The notes under the pieces were generated by a model. It searched no databases and was not told where the DNA came from. It saw only the letters and a program-made list of their open reading frames with translations. Below are positions 46,409-59,159 of a stretch of DNA of 64,000 bases, one piece after another. The stretch comes from Eriocheir sinensis (taxonomy: Eukaryota; Arthropoda; Malacostraca; Decapoda; Varunidae). The stretch covers positions 669,678-733,677 of the forward strand of contig NC_066518.1 of NCBI RefSeq assembly GCF_024679095.1, in the 5' to 3' direction. Every line of letters starts with the position of its first letter. Position 1 is the first letter of the stretch. The position numbers and the translations under genes are program-made.

Positions 46409-46548
46409 AATATTCCTTCCTTCAAACACTTCATTCCATGCAGTTTTTTGGCATACAAATCATGCCTGAGATCCCACAAATCTGCCATGTCCCGTATTTT
46501 CTCGATTAAAAAGGCCTCGGAGGTCTTGGTCCAATCATCAAAACTCAT
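46387..46548 (-). pseudogene. MADF/Myb-like Harbinger accessory protein, N-terminal stub
   Basis: A 53-codon minus-strand frame from ATG (46548) to TGA (46387). The segment EAFLIEKIRDMADLWDLRHD, continuing LYAKKLH, fits the start of a MADF domain (LIxxVxxxPxLWdxxhxdYkxK). Harbinger elements encode a Myb/SANT- or MADF-like DNA-binding partner needed with the transposase. The conserved helices after this point are missing. It overlaps the transposase stub by 22 bp, tail to tail, at the deletion joint. Confidence 0.65.
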
Positions 46549-46773
46549 AGCAGAGCGAATTTATAGGGACAGTAGGGTGTAGCTTCTTCCTCTTCTTCTT
46601 GTTTCTTGTTATTGCTGCTGATGATGACTGAATACCGTCGTCCTTCAGTGAAATCTACCGTAGCTCCGGAAGATCGTGGACACGTCAGATAATCACGGAA
46701 ATGAGAACCACACCAGCGGATATCGTGCTTTGACTGAAGATCCACGGAAAATTTGCCCAGTGTAATAGCCCCT

Positions 46774-46776
46774 TTA
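46774..46776. repeat. Right target-site duplication, TTA
   Basis: Direct copy of 46021-46023. Confidence 0.85.
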
Positions 46777-47280
46777 GACGGCTAAGAGAATAGAAAAATA
46801 AACAATATGAGAGAAGATAAGTCCCCCTGGCTTCCCGTATACTCATAAAACAACCATTACCACTTTAGCAACACAACTTCCCCAGAGACACACCTATTCC
46901 TGTTTCAACTTACTCCCACCAAAATCCATTAATTTTAGAAAGCGGGGCGTTGTTGGCTGACGGAAAGATGAAGGCCTGTTACCGTACTCTTGTTGGTAAT
47001 CAGTGACATAAAACTGAACTTCGGATATATACACATGCTGCGTCTGAAGGCCTTTGGTCATGGGCCGCGGCTGATGCTCTCGGCTTTACAAGTTCGCAAA
47101 GGTGGTCCGCCTACGGCATACACAGGCCGGAGTATAAAAAAATGTTGTTTTCCTTGATGATAGTCACGTCTCTCCTTTCCACTCCGCGTTTTGAATTAAA
47201 AAAATATTTTCTGTTCGAGACTAACGAACGTCATGTTAACACAAATTAACAAACTTGTAATCCCGCAGTCAGTCCCTTAG
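46777..47280. other. Unique gene-free DNA
   Basis: Mixed composition. Nothing recognisable. Confidence 0.5.
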
Positions 47281-47320
47281 AGATAGATAGATAGATAGAT
47301 AGATAGAGATAGATAGATAG

Positions 47321-47387
<67 letters not shown>
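47281..47387. repeat. (GATA)n-(GA)n compound microsatellite
   Basis: About ten GATA units (47281-47322) passing into a perfect GA repeat of about 63 bp. Confidence 0.97.
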
Positions 47388-47389
<2 letters not shown>

Positions 47390-48205
47390 CATGGACAGTC
47401 ACTCGTACACAGTCAGTCGCTATATATTTTTGGTAATCAAGTGAATTTATCATTCTGTTTAATACAAAAGAAAAAAAATCTGCGTGTCACGCTTTCAACT
47501 GAAGTCGAATATTATAATATAACGATTTAATCACACATAAGATTATTTCTTCATATGATTAGTAAAGTTAATGATTTTTATTACAGTGATTGCGTGATAA
47601 TTGAGGTTTATTTAACAGTTTAAGGTAATAAAAAAACAACCTTTCAATGTGATGATTGGTAATTAAAATATATATATATATATGCTCACGCTAACAAAAA
47701 GCCCCGCATTACATGGAGTATTAACACGGCAGAATTTCTTATTTTATCTGTTAATACAAAAATTATGCATTCAGTTCACCCCCCCCCCACCCCACACACA
47801 CTACCTATCTCATTTCCAGAAAGTGTTGAAAGGAAAATTTCACAGTTAATATTTCCTAAATCGCAATATATTAGTTGAATGTAGTCAATATTCTTATTTT
47901 GTTGATTTATAATTTGTATCACAGTAATTCATTAACTATATATTTTTGTTGCTTACAATGCAATATAAAATCACTGTTAGTTTATAGATGGCTGATGACT
48001 AGCTGATATAAAAGGCATTTTTCCAAGACTGATACTTGGAAAGGTTAGATTGCCGTTATGTGATAAATCCACTCTGGTGCTTTCGTAGCTTTTCCGGCAA
48101 AAACAACTTTACGTGAACAATCATTCTATTCTACATGAAAATGAATAGTCAGTGTCTGTGATGTAGACCGTTCATGTCAGCCAAACGACCTCTACCCACT
48201 CAATG
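47388..48205. other. Unique AT-rich DNA
   Basis: Includes short (AT)n at 47670-47684 and a C9 run at about 47780. No gene. Confidence 0.5.
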
Positions 48206-48211
48206 CTAAGT

Positions 48212-48391
<180 letters not shown>

Positions 48392-48857
48392 CAAACAGAC
48401 AGACAAAGACAGAGAAAGGGGGTGGAGCACACAGACATCGGCAGAGGCAAAACAGTGGAAAGACGAAAAGCAAGTGAATATCCGAAGCTACCAACCACGC
48501 CACAAGAGAGCGGAGGATGTAACCGACGAGCTGGCGTGGATGGTACGCAGTAATCAACGTTATGACAGGCCTGTACACCACCATCGCGTGGCAACAAAGA
48601 CCAGAGAATCACTTTAACTACCGTCACAATAACAGCTGTGTGGCGCGGATAACAAGGCAGACTTAGTACGCTCGGATGGGTCGGCCCGAGATTCGCTTTG
48701 AGTCTGACGCCGGGTTATATGTGGCACGGTGGGTCTCGCAGGGATGATAAGGCCGCGCGGGAAGTGAAGTGGATATTTGCATGGGAAACGGAATATGAGT
48801 TCACCAATTACTCAAAGCTGGACCCAGTGAGCCTGTATTCACTAGAGTAAGGCTTTG

Positions 48858-48859
<2 letters not shown>
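48392..48859. other. Unique gene-free DNA
   Basis: Mixed composition. Nothing recognisable. Confidence 0.5.

Positions 48860-48917
<58 letters not shown>
48860..48917. repeat. (TC)29 microsatellite
   Basis: Perfect TC repeat of 58 bp. Confidence 0.98.
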
Positions 48918-48921
<4 letters not shown>

Positions 48922-49002
48922 AAGTTCCACCTTACAAGACCTTTGGGATATGTCAATATTAGTTGTGTAAACCAAACCGCTCTTTGACATGTGGTTGGAG
49001 AG

Positions 49003-49050
<48 letters not shown>
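49003..49050. repeat. (GT)24 microsatellite
   Basis: Perfect GT repeat of 48 bp, followed by GGT triplets at 49078-49110. Confidence 0.97.
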
Positions 49051-49052
<2 letters not shown>

Positions 49053-49325
49053 GGGGTGGAGGGGGTGGCTGATAGAGGTGATGGTGGTGGTGGTAGTGGT
49101 GATGGTGGTTAATAGCAGGTACAGCATCACCGCCTCCTCGTAACAGGCCTTCGAGCGGCGAACTTATTTACCTCAAGTAATTGACTCGCGCTCCTTCTCG
49201 TCGCATAAGCCAACATGACGAAGAGGCTTCAAGGTAATCGGAAACGAGCGAGGGAGGGAGAAAAAAAGTGAAGGACATTATTTATGGGAAAATCCGATGT
49301 CGTGGCTCAAGTTTGTCGAGAAGTA

Positions 49326-49328
<3 letters not shown>

Positions 49329-49361
<33 letters not shown>

Positions 49362-49480
49362 TTTCCTCTTCCTTTTCCTTCTCCTTTTCCTTTTCCTCCT
49401 CCTATTCCTCCTCTTCCTCCTCCTGCTCCTCCTCCTCCTCTGCCACCGCCACCGGCTCTGCCTCCTCCTCCTCCTCCTTA
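49329..49480. repeat. (CT)n and CCTTTT/CCT pyrimidine tract
   Basis: CT repeat (49329-49360), then CCTTTTCCTT units, then CCT triplets to 49480. Confidence 0.93.
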
Positions 49481-49568
49481 TTATCTGCTACACTAATAAA
49501 GGACTGCGCCCCTCCCGTTTCAAGTTACAGGCGTATAATATGCTTGTTATCAACTTTCACCATTTCCT

Positions 49569-49574
<6 letters not shown>

Positions 49575-49660
<86 letters not shown>
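49575..49660. repeat. (TC)43 microsatellite
   Basis: Perfect TC repeat of 86 bp. Confidence 0.98.
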
Positions 49661-49667
<7 letters not shown>

Positions 49668-50190
49668 ATTTCTTCACTCAATTTATTTATTTAGTCAGCT
49701 ATTTGCGAAGTGTTGACATTTTCATATATTTTTTTCCTTATTCATGATTCCCGGCGAAATTCCTCGAAGTCTTGCATTTTCGTTTTATTCAGATTGCTTT
49801 TCATCCTCATTGCGACCTTCTTCTTTCAGGGAATTTTCATTAATTTTATAGTTGTCTTTGTGCGTTTCTTTTTCGTTATTTTTGAGACTCAAGTTTTTAC
49901 AGTCCAGATTTAATGTCTTTTGCTACTCCCTGCCTCCTGCTGCTGAACACATCGGATAAGTTTCTATATACTTTTAGGTTTTTCGTATTTCAGAACTTCG
50001 TTTTTACTTGTGTTTTCTTTATCCACGACCTTTTCTTTACTCATGTTCAACCATCTCCATCAGTGGTGTATCCTTCACCTTTCCCTCCAACGTGTCCTCC
50101 TCCTCCTCATCCCGATTTTCTTCTTTCTCCTCTTTTGCTTTCACAATATAATTTTTCCTATTGTCTTTTTTCTTCCAGCATTACCGCCGT
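49661..50190. other. T-rich gene-free DNA
   Basis: Strong T bias. The open frames are Phe/Leu/Ser-rich with no domain. Confidence 0.5.
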
Positions 50191-50195
50191 GAGCC

Positions 50196-50560
50196 GCGAT
50201 AAAAGAGTCTTGGGTTTTATTTCTTGAAGCGTTAGTAACCGGAGGGCAAAATTTATTCTTGATTTGTATCTGGCACTGGCTCAGTCCCACCTTGATTATG
50301 CTGTTTAATTTTGGCGCACTTATTACAGAAGGAATACAGATTCCTTGGAATAACCAGTGTTCCAAGAGCTTAGAAAGCTACCATACAGAGAAGGACTAAA
50401 AAAAGCTTTTTTTTTTCTGGAAAAAAACAGAGACAGCAATGATTTGATCAAAGCTTTTGAATGATTTAAGGTAACTAATAAAAGCAATATAGATAAAGAA
50501 ATTAAACTGAAAAAAAATGTTATGAAACACACCAATGACTGAACTCAAGTTTCATACGAA
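50196..50560 (+). pseudogene. Decayed LINE reverse-transcriptase C-terminal region
   Basis: Translation in shifting frames gives DKRVLGFIS (50196-50224), then ILDLYLALAQSHLDYAV, a stop, FWRTYYRRNTDSLE (about 50254-50340), then RKLPYREGLKKAFFFLEKN (about 50382-50440) and DLIKAFE. These are the same ordered C-terminal blocks as at 4035-4420: the LGFI block, the SHLDYAV block (family consensus RPHLEYAV), a LPYxERLKK block and DLIxxFK. Stops and frameshifts show it is dead. It ends about 30 bp upstream of the tRNA-headed SINE-like copy. Confidence 0.78.
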
Positions 50561-50588
50561 ATATGTATTTCAAGCAAACACCTTGTTT

Positions 50589-50920
50589 GGGGAGGCGGTG
50601 GCCAGGTGGTCAGTGTGCGGGTGTGATTAGACCGGGTTATCTAGATTCGAGTCCCACCAAAACACGCTGATTTTTCAAGTCATCGCCGAGTAGCGGAAGA
50701 TTACCAACATGCTATCCAGATCTTCAATCAACCCAAACTTCAGCGACTTCGTTCAAGTGGAGCACCGGGGGGCAGCGTGGGCCAAGCAAAGTCATATATC
50801 ACGGCAGCCACTATAAATATAATTCGCCTGTGCCGTTAACGGGCTGGGGCCGTCCATAAAGACCTTCAAGAGAGCCTACCGGCGCTACAGGCAGCACCTA
50901 AAAAACAATAATTAAATAAA
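50589..50920 (+). repeat. SINE-like repeat, copy A (tRNA-like head plus body)
   Basis: The fullest copy. The head has a box A-like TGGCCAGGTGG (50599-50609) and a box B-like GATTCGAGTCC (50644-50654), 34 bp apart, as in tRNA-derived RNA polymerase III promoters. The body shares CACCGGGGGGCAGCGTGGGC, CACTATAAATATAATTCGCC, AACGGGCTGGGGCCGTCC, GCCTACCGGCGCTACAGGC and an A-rich tail (AAAAAACAATAATTAAATAAA) with the copies at 35428, 38438 and 58138. Cloverleaf pairing in the head is poor, so it is not a working tRNA. Confidence 0.85.
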
Positions 50921-52238
50921 ACTAATTGAAAGTTTTAAATGGAGGTTAGATAGATTTATGTTATCCTCATATTATTGCGCGTCCCTATCCTCCTTCTCCA
51001 CCCTACACCTATTTTACCGTATAATACTTCTTTTCCATTTCCTTCCACTTACTTTCAATTCTATTACCATCTTTGACTCATTCTTTCTAATTCGCCTTCT
51101 TCCTTCTTACCTCCTCCTCCTTTTACACATGCATGCACGGTACACAACACGCGAGGTGCGGCTCTCAGCAATTAAGTTTTCCATTTCCTACATTCAGATT
51201 CTAATTCAATCACTCGCAGAAAATAATCCAATTTCAGTTATTAATCTGGGCAGAGCGGCGTGGCGGGGCGCAGTCAGGCAGGGCTTAAATATTAGAAGAT
51301 CCTGAGCCCCGCCGAGCGTCAGGGAAAACAAGTGAATGATCAGTTGAGTTTTGAGGGATTAAGAAACGTCGAGGAGTCTTATCTATCAGTGTTCGGGGAT
51401 CGGTGGAGGGAAAAGGGGACAGACAGGGTGGGAGCGGGCGAGGAAATCTGTATTTGTGTCATTTAAGTACGGTCTCGCGTGAACCAATGAATGGGATTAG
51501 AAAGTCATCAGAGGAAGTCTTAAGACGTTCGTGGCTACTTTTTGCCAAATACGCTGCGAGTCCGTGTAAACTCTCAAGCCTTAATAGTTCACCACCTTTG
51601 GGTAACTTGGAGATAAGAGATTTATGCATGTGCCAGAAAACAATGTACGAAGAATAAAGTTCAAAAGGTAAAAAAGAAGCGTTGAGGCGCCTTATTAATG
51701 AATGCTCTGTAAGTGTGAGAAGACCGGCAGGGCGCGAGTCAGGTGAGAGGAGTGTTTCAGCCCATCAAATCCTTCGTAGACCATTTAAAGATCAGCTGGC
51801 CATTGATTGTAGTTTCCGAGGCATACGTTAAAACTCATTGCTAAGTGTGGCCAGAAAAATACCCGCGAATGAGTTTGGTTCCTGCAAAGTCAAAGCTTCA
51901 ACATTTCGTCATCGGTTATCTTCAATTCGTACCTTTACTCACGCGGCTGTTCTGGCTCCTGTGCAGGATTGGAAATGTTCAGGTCTCTGGATTCACACGA
52001 GTATATTATTTATAAGTCACCGGTCGCTGCCACAATGCTAAGGTTCGGAGAGAAGTTTTTTTCGGGTAATTATTTCATCAGTGGGGAGAACCGAGGCGAG
52101 CAGCTGTCCCCTTCAGCATTATCGAAACATTAAATATATTCAGGACAACGTGAGGCTTACCGGTGAATATTATAACATTGCATTTTACAAAAGCATTACA
52201 CAAAATGATTTCAAATATAATACACAGAGCACACACGC

Positions 52239-52242
<4 letters not shown>
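50921..52242. other. Unique gene-free DNA
   Basis: T/C-rich at 50950-51120. 51230-51330 is GC-richer and complex. 51330-52240 is mixed. No recognisable gene. Confidence 0.5.

Positions 52243-52320
<78 letters not shown>
52243..52320. repeat. (TC)39 microsatellite
   Basis: Perfect TC repeat of 78 bp. Confidence 0.98.
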
Positions 52321-52324
<4 letters not shown>

Positions 52325-52419
52325 CCAAGCATGATTTTATTCCTCGACTTAATTCTCTTTATCTCCCACTGAGCTTAATCTCTTTCATGGCCTTCTCTTC
52401 TCTCCTTGAGCACAGAGTG

Positions 52420-52740
52420 GGGAGACGAGAGAAAATAAGACGAGGGTAGGGAGGGAACGTGCAGTGTAAGGAGAACTGGGAGGAGGGTGAGAAGGGAGGG
52501 AAGGACTGAGGGATGGATAGTGGCACTGGACTGGTGGAGAAGGAGGATGGGGGGATTAAGGAGGGAGGAAAAGGAGGCGGGAAGGAAGGACAGGGGGAGA
52601 GAAGGAAGAAGAAAGTGAAGATTTTTATTTTCAGTTGTCCTTCAATGAGAACAAAGGTACATCCAAGAAAGGTGGGCGGTATATGAAAAAGGAAAAATGG
52701 AAGCAGAGCCAAAAGAAGATGAAGAAAAAGAAAATGAGAC
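52420..52740. other. Purine-rich gene-free DNA
   Basis: GGAGGG- and GAAGGA-rich on the plus strand. The minus-strand Ser/Pro/Phe frame is an artefact. Confidence 0.6.
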
Positions 52741-52748
52741 AAACAAAA

Positions 52749-52750
<2 letters not shown>

Positions 52751-52790
<40 letters not shown>

Positions 52791-52800
52791 CATCATCATC
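52751..52800. repeat. (AC)n-(CAT)n microsatellite
   Basis: AC repeat of about 39 bp followed by four CAT units. Confidence 0.96.
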
Positions 52801-53153
52801 ACATATAAGTTAATGAAATAAAACAACGAAGTAGAAAAACTAGAGAAGATGAAAAACAAAGAACTACAAATAAATCAATTAAATACGAAACATAGAGCAT
52901 TATGATAAATCGGAAAAAAATAAATGAGGAAAAAAAATGAAAAATCGAGGGAGTGGGCAAGCATGAGTGGCAGAAAGAGAGAAGTCTGAGCCTCCTGAAT
53001 TTAATTTCCTTTTAAACATGACGAAGAGCCGGGGATGCGCGAGGGACGCTCCCAGGGAATGCCCAAGACGAGGGAAAAGTCAAGACTCGGAAAAGATTCA
53101 TAAAGTAAACACAAATCCTCTTATAAGATGTAAGTCCCCTCTACCTAGCCGCC

Positions 53154-53157
<4 letters not shown>
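52801..53157. other. A-rich gene-free DNA
   Basis: A-rich, unique. No feature seen. Confidence 0.5.

Positions 53158-53226
<69 letters not shown>
53158..53226. repeat. (TG)n microsatellite
   Basis: Perfect TG repeat of 69 bp. Confidence 0.98.
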
Positions 53227-53228
<2 letters not shown>

Positions 53229-53547
53229 TGTTTAATTCCCCCTACGTGAGTCTTCCTAAGCTCAAAAGAAAAAGGGAACATTTGCTTGCGCCGTACCAAC
53301 ACTCTTGCCCGCTATTACCAAGGTCACAAGAGGTGCTTTTTGGCCTATTAATACTAAAAAGTCGTCAGCCATTAGTAAAACTTGATAACGAAATCTGATA
53401 TTCGACACTTCATTTCAATAACCATACATCAACGGTCTCATTGTACTGATAATGAGTGGTAATTATAATTTTAATAATAACAGCAGTATATAGATGTAGA
53501 AGCATTATCATCATCATATTTACCAGTACTAGCACCAGCAGCAGGAA

Positions 53548-54510
<963 letters not shown>

Positions 54511-54990
54511 CAGACTCCGCCTTAATCTCTCTAATTTTTCTCTCTCTCCTGACTTCCCTCTTTCCCGATCACCTTCCCACCCTCCCGCCCTTCCTCATTA
54601 TCCCTCCCTTTTCCTTCTGCCTTGCCTCCCTATTTTTCCCTCCAGCGCTCTCCTTCCGCCCCTCACTGCTCTCTCCTCGGGCTCCGGTGATCGAGTCTTA
54701 CATTACGGAGAAAAGGTGGAAAGAGAATTGTACAGATATCAAGATGGAGGTCAAAATTTGCTATTCCTAGATACTTCTTTTTGAATAAAGGTCCGAGATC
54801 TTCCAGGGGTCAGAGGTCAGGTGCGTGATTATTCCCAGTCGTCACCTGCGCCAGAGGAAAAGGGAAAGTCTGCAAAATATTATTCGACGGATATTAGCCA
54901 ACCCTTGGATCAGGGGAAACAAGTGCAAGCCGTATGATTTTATTTCTTTTGTTTACTTTCATAATCATTCTTCGGGTAATGATCGTCAAT

Positions 54991-55175
54991 TTGATTCTAA
55001 TGTTGACAAAAAATATATAAGTAGACTAAGAGAGTGACTTAGAGATGGAAAATAAGAGATAAAATTAAATTACTGCCCGCGTAATAATTTTAAAATGTTA
55101 TTATAATGTTGACAAAAAATACTATAAGTAGACGCAGAGAGTGACCTGTAAATGGAAAATATTAGACAACAATAA
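54991..55175. repeat. 106-bp tandem duplication
   Basis: AATGTTGACAAAAAATA occurs at 54999 and 55105. Each is followed by ATAAGTAGAC, AGAGAGTGAC and ATGGAAAATA in the same order. Confidence 0.92.
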
Positions 55176-55303
55176 CCGAGGAGAACGTGCTGGATCATAA
55201 GACTGATATATGCAGGCATGTGATGAAGTGTGTGACTGTATTAATAATGTTCAACGGTGGCGCTGCACCTGACGAGAAGCAATGCTGTGACATGCCCGAC
55301 ACA

Positions 55304-55514
<211 letters not shown>

Positions 55515-57170
55515 AGACAGGCTGACGTTTCATTCTATCCTCCCTGGTTTCATGAAATTATTTCTCAGTATTAGTAAAAATACTTTTACTGTTCTTATAA
55601 CACTGAAGTGTAATTATTGTTATCTAATTATTACCATTATTATTACCCTCATATAATTCAAAGAACATCAAGTAAAAGAAGCAGAGGTGGGAAACGGCTC
55701 TCCATATATCACCCCGCCTACACATGACGCTCTCCGCCCAGCGTAACAACAAACACAGAAATATTACCCCGAGCCTCTACTCTCCGGGGACCGACAACTC
55801 CCCGGCGTTCCCTCGGGGCCTGGAACGATTCCAAAACAATTTTATTGTCACATTTTTGCTCCAGTGACGCCATCTACTTTGCTGTTGATTGAGGCTCCAT
55901 TAAGCGTGTGTCTAACAAATCCCGTTCAGAACTACCTTCTATATGGTCAGGTTATAATCCCTATTAGCTGATTACCTAGCCCATCCTCCTCTCAGTTTAA
56001 TTTCCGGCCCATTAGCAGTAATAGCTATCATTAATTACTCCATAATTACATGTATGTGCAAAGTGAAGCGGAACGTGTGTTTTGTGCAGCGAATGTAAAC
56101 ACTTACCCGACGTTCTACTAACAAGGGATGTTATTGTTTATTTACCTTTGCTTGGAAATTATACATATTGAAGCGTCCGACAATTAGTGCTAGGGGGTTC
56201 GATACCAAGTTGCATCTAATACTTCACCTGCCGAAGATGCAATAAATAAGCCTTTTTTATGCAATGCTGTTGCTTAAAATCTAAACGTGTTTCTCTCCGG
56301 GAATCTGAGTGCAGACTGTTGGAGGCTACGACGCTCAGGCCGGACGTGAGGATCCGTTCTCACACGAGTCTCGCCACTCCGAGGGAATCTTATGAAGGAT
56401 GTGTGCCTTGCAGCAAAGGAAATTAACGGATCCAATTAATTTAACTAATAGAAGCTTGGATATCAAAGCTAAGATCCCACTGTTGTTGATGTTACTGCAG
56501 GAGGAGCTTTGTGTGTGAGGATAAATACACCATTAGAAAACAAAAGAAATATCGCGTCTCTATATAAATATAAAAAAAAGGAAAATATGAGCCACAGGAC
56601 GGGACGGACGGCTTAACGGGGAGCGACTCGGGACTAGGCCTGACGGGCGGCGGCGTGCAGTGGGGTGGCTGGCGAGGGGCGCGAGGGGCGGTGAGGGTCG
56701 GAGGGAGCGGGCCGTGGGGAATACGGACGGGGAGGCTGGTACCTTATTACTATCCTCTGGGAATGCAGTTTACTGGAGTGTTTTGTTATTCGAGGAAGGT
56801 AAACTTCCCGGGTGATAGACGACTCAAAAGTGTCCTTAGCTGAGTACGGGTGTGTGTTCTGCTTTTGTCCTACTGTAGCTTTCGTAGGACGGAGCAAGGG
56901 AAGGGCAAGGCAAGGCAAGGCGAGGAGGAGAGGCAAAAACTGGAAAGAAGAGGAGAAATTTAGAAGGGAGTGGGAGGGGAGGAAGTGGAGGGAGGGAGAA
57001 AAGGAGGGATCTCAGTTAATCCTCAGGATGGCTGACGCACCGCCTCCAGCCTCGTGTATTTATCCTCAGAATCTTTAGTTCAGGGCCGGCGACTGACGAG
57101 GTGCGCTGAATATTTCATGGGTATTGAAGTAGCACTGCCGCAGGAGGGAGGTGCGTGAGGGCCAGCCAGC
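55515..57170. other. About 1.65 kb of unique gene-free DNA
   Basis: Complex sequence. 55800-56065 is the least repeat-like (separate entry). 56645-56745 is GC-rich with GGGG runs. 56880-57010 is purine-rich. The open frames have no recognisable domain. Confidence 0.5.
55900..56065. promoter_or_regulatory. Possible conserved noncoding island
   Basis: Complex sequence with GGCCCATTAGCAGTAATAGC, TTAATTACTCCATAATTACA and repeated TAAT cores (TAATTA at 56032 and 56043). No open frame and no repeats. Homeodomain-type regulation is only an inference. Confidence 0.2.
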
Positions 57171-57174
57171 TTCC

Positions 57175-58003
<829 letters not shown>

Positions 58004-58137
58004 GAATCAACTGATATTACCTTTTTCTATCACGTTTTCTTTTAACAGTGAAATCAATCCAATCCAAAATCTTCATGGCAACAGGAACAATGATATAGCG
58101 GCAACAATCTAAGTTGCAAATACAGTTATCAATCTTA

Positions 58138-58250
58138 TGCCCAGTTGTGAGTCACATATTACAGCATCCACTTATAAAAAAAATCGCCCCCACCATTAAC
58201 GGGCTAGGCCATCCCCCAGGCCCCTCAAGCACGCCTGACGACGGTATGAC
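58138..58250 (+). repeat. SINE-like repeat, copy D (diverged 3' body)
   Basis: Shares GTGAGTCACATATTACAGCA, CCACTTATAAA, CACCATTAACGGGCTAGGCC, CCCAGGCCCCTCAAG and GCCTGACGACGG with the body of copy A in the same order. No head. It begins about 135 bp after the microsatellite superarray. Confidence 0.72.
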
Positions 58251-58899
58251 CCGAATAGAAAAGCACAATCTGAAACAGGTAGTCATTCCAGCTTTTGTGT
58301 TCAGCCAGGCCAGGTCAGCTTTGGGTCAGGCAGGTACGTACTTTTCCGTGTTGATTATCTTTCATGCAAACAGAAGCAAATATGCGTTAGCAAGCACAAA
58401 GGGGCTCCTCTCCGTCCTCTGCACTTCCTCCATTAACTCTTGTGTGTGTGTGTGTGTGCTAACGAAGGGTAGTGAATGGGAGCACATAATTGTTAAAATA
58501 GTTTGTCATTTTCAACAACCTTCTAAAAAGAAACGAAATCTTGGGCTCTATTGCTCATCGCTACCATCCATCATCCCTTCCACTTTCACCACCACCACCA
58601 CCACTTCCATCACCACCAACAGACACCCACCTCCACCTCCACCTTCACACCATAAGTAACCCGAAACACTTGAGAATGATGGATGGCACGAGGAATACCC
58701 ATCTCATTTATACCTCAAACTTTTTCTCCTCACCGGCCTTTCTCTATTTCCCCCCCCTTCCTTCCCTTTCTCCTCTCTTCCTTCTTCACCCCGTTTCCTC
58801 CCACCTTCCTTCCCACTCTATAGATCCAATGGCCCCAAAAACTTTGTTAAAGGACACAAAGTTGTGGATGAAAGAAAGTTTAATAGTTTATAGTGTGTC

Positions 58900-58900
<1 letters not shown>
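58251..58900. other. Unique DNA with (GT)n and (CCA)n
   Basis: (GT)9 at 58441-58458 and CCA triplets at 58588-58655. C/T-rich at 58735-58830. No gene. Confidence 0.55.

Positions 58901-58901
<1 letters not shown>

Positions 58902-58962
<61 letters not shown>
58902..58962. repeat. (GT)30 microsatellite
   Basis: Perfect GT repeat of about 60 bp, complementary to (CA)n at 59110. Confidence 0.98.
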
Positions 58963-58963
<1 letters not shown>

Positions 58964-59108
58964 CACGTTAACCACCTAATGTCACGTTTTCAATTTCGGC
59001 GTTACTCTTGTTTATCCTCCAAAATTAATTCAAATTACAAGGACTTCTGATATCGTGCCTGATTATTACTAACCTATTTTTTTGATCGTGTATATAGAAA
59101 GTCAAGAG

Positions 59109-59109
<1 letters not shown>

Positions 59110-59156
<47 letters not shown>
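59110..59156. repeat. (AC)n microsatellite
   Basis: Perfect AC repeat of 47 bp. Confidence 0.98.

Positions 59157-59159
<3 letters not shown>

Larger units (their letters stand above)
46024..46773. mobile_element. PIF/Harbinger deletion derivative, 750 bp
   Basis: A complete element. It starts AGGGGCTATTACACTGGGC and ends with the reverse complement of that string. The terminal inverted repeats are about 46 bp with about four mismatches, continuing through ATCTTCAGTCAAA. The element is flanked by TTA on both sides. The interior holds the N-terminal stub of a PIF-type transposase on the plus strand (46280-46408) and the N-terminal stub of a MADF/Myb-like protein on the minus strand (46387-46548). 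These are the two proteins that Harbinger elements encode. Everything downstream in both genes is missing, so this copy is non-autonomous. Intact ends and a perfect 3-bp duplication suggest a recent insertion. Confidence 0.92.

Noticed and set aside
50589..50660. Functional tRNA gene
   Set aside because: The box A and B strings are present, but the T-arm and acceptor stem do not pair.
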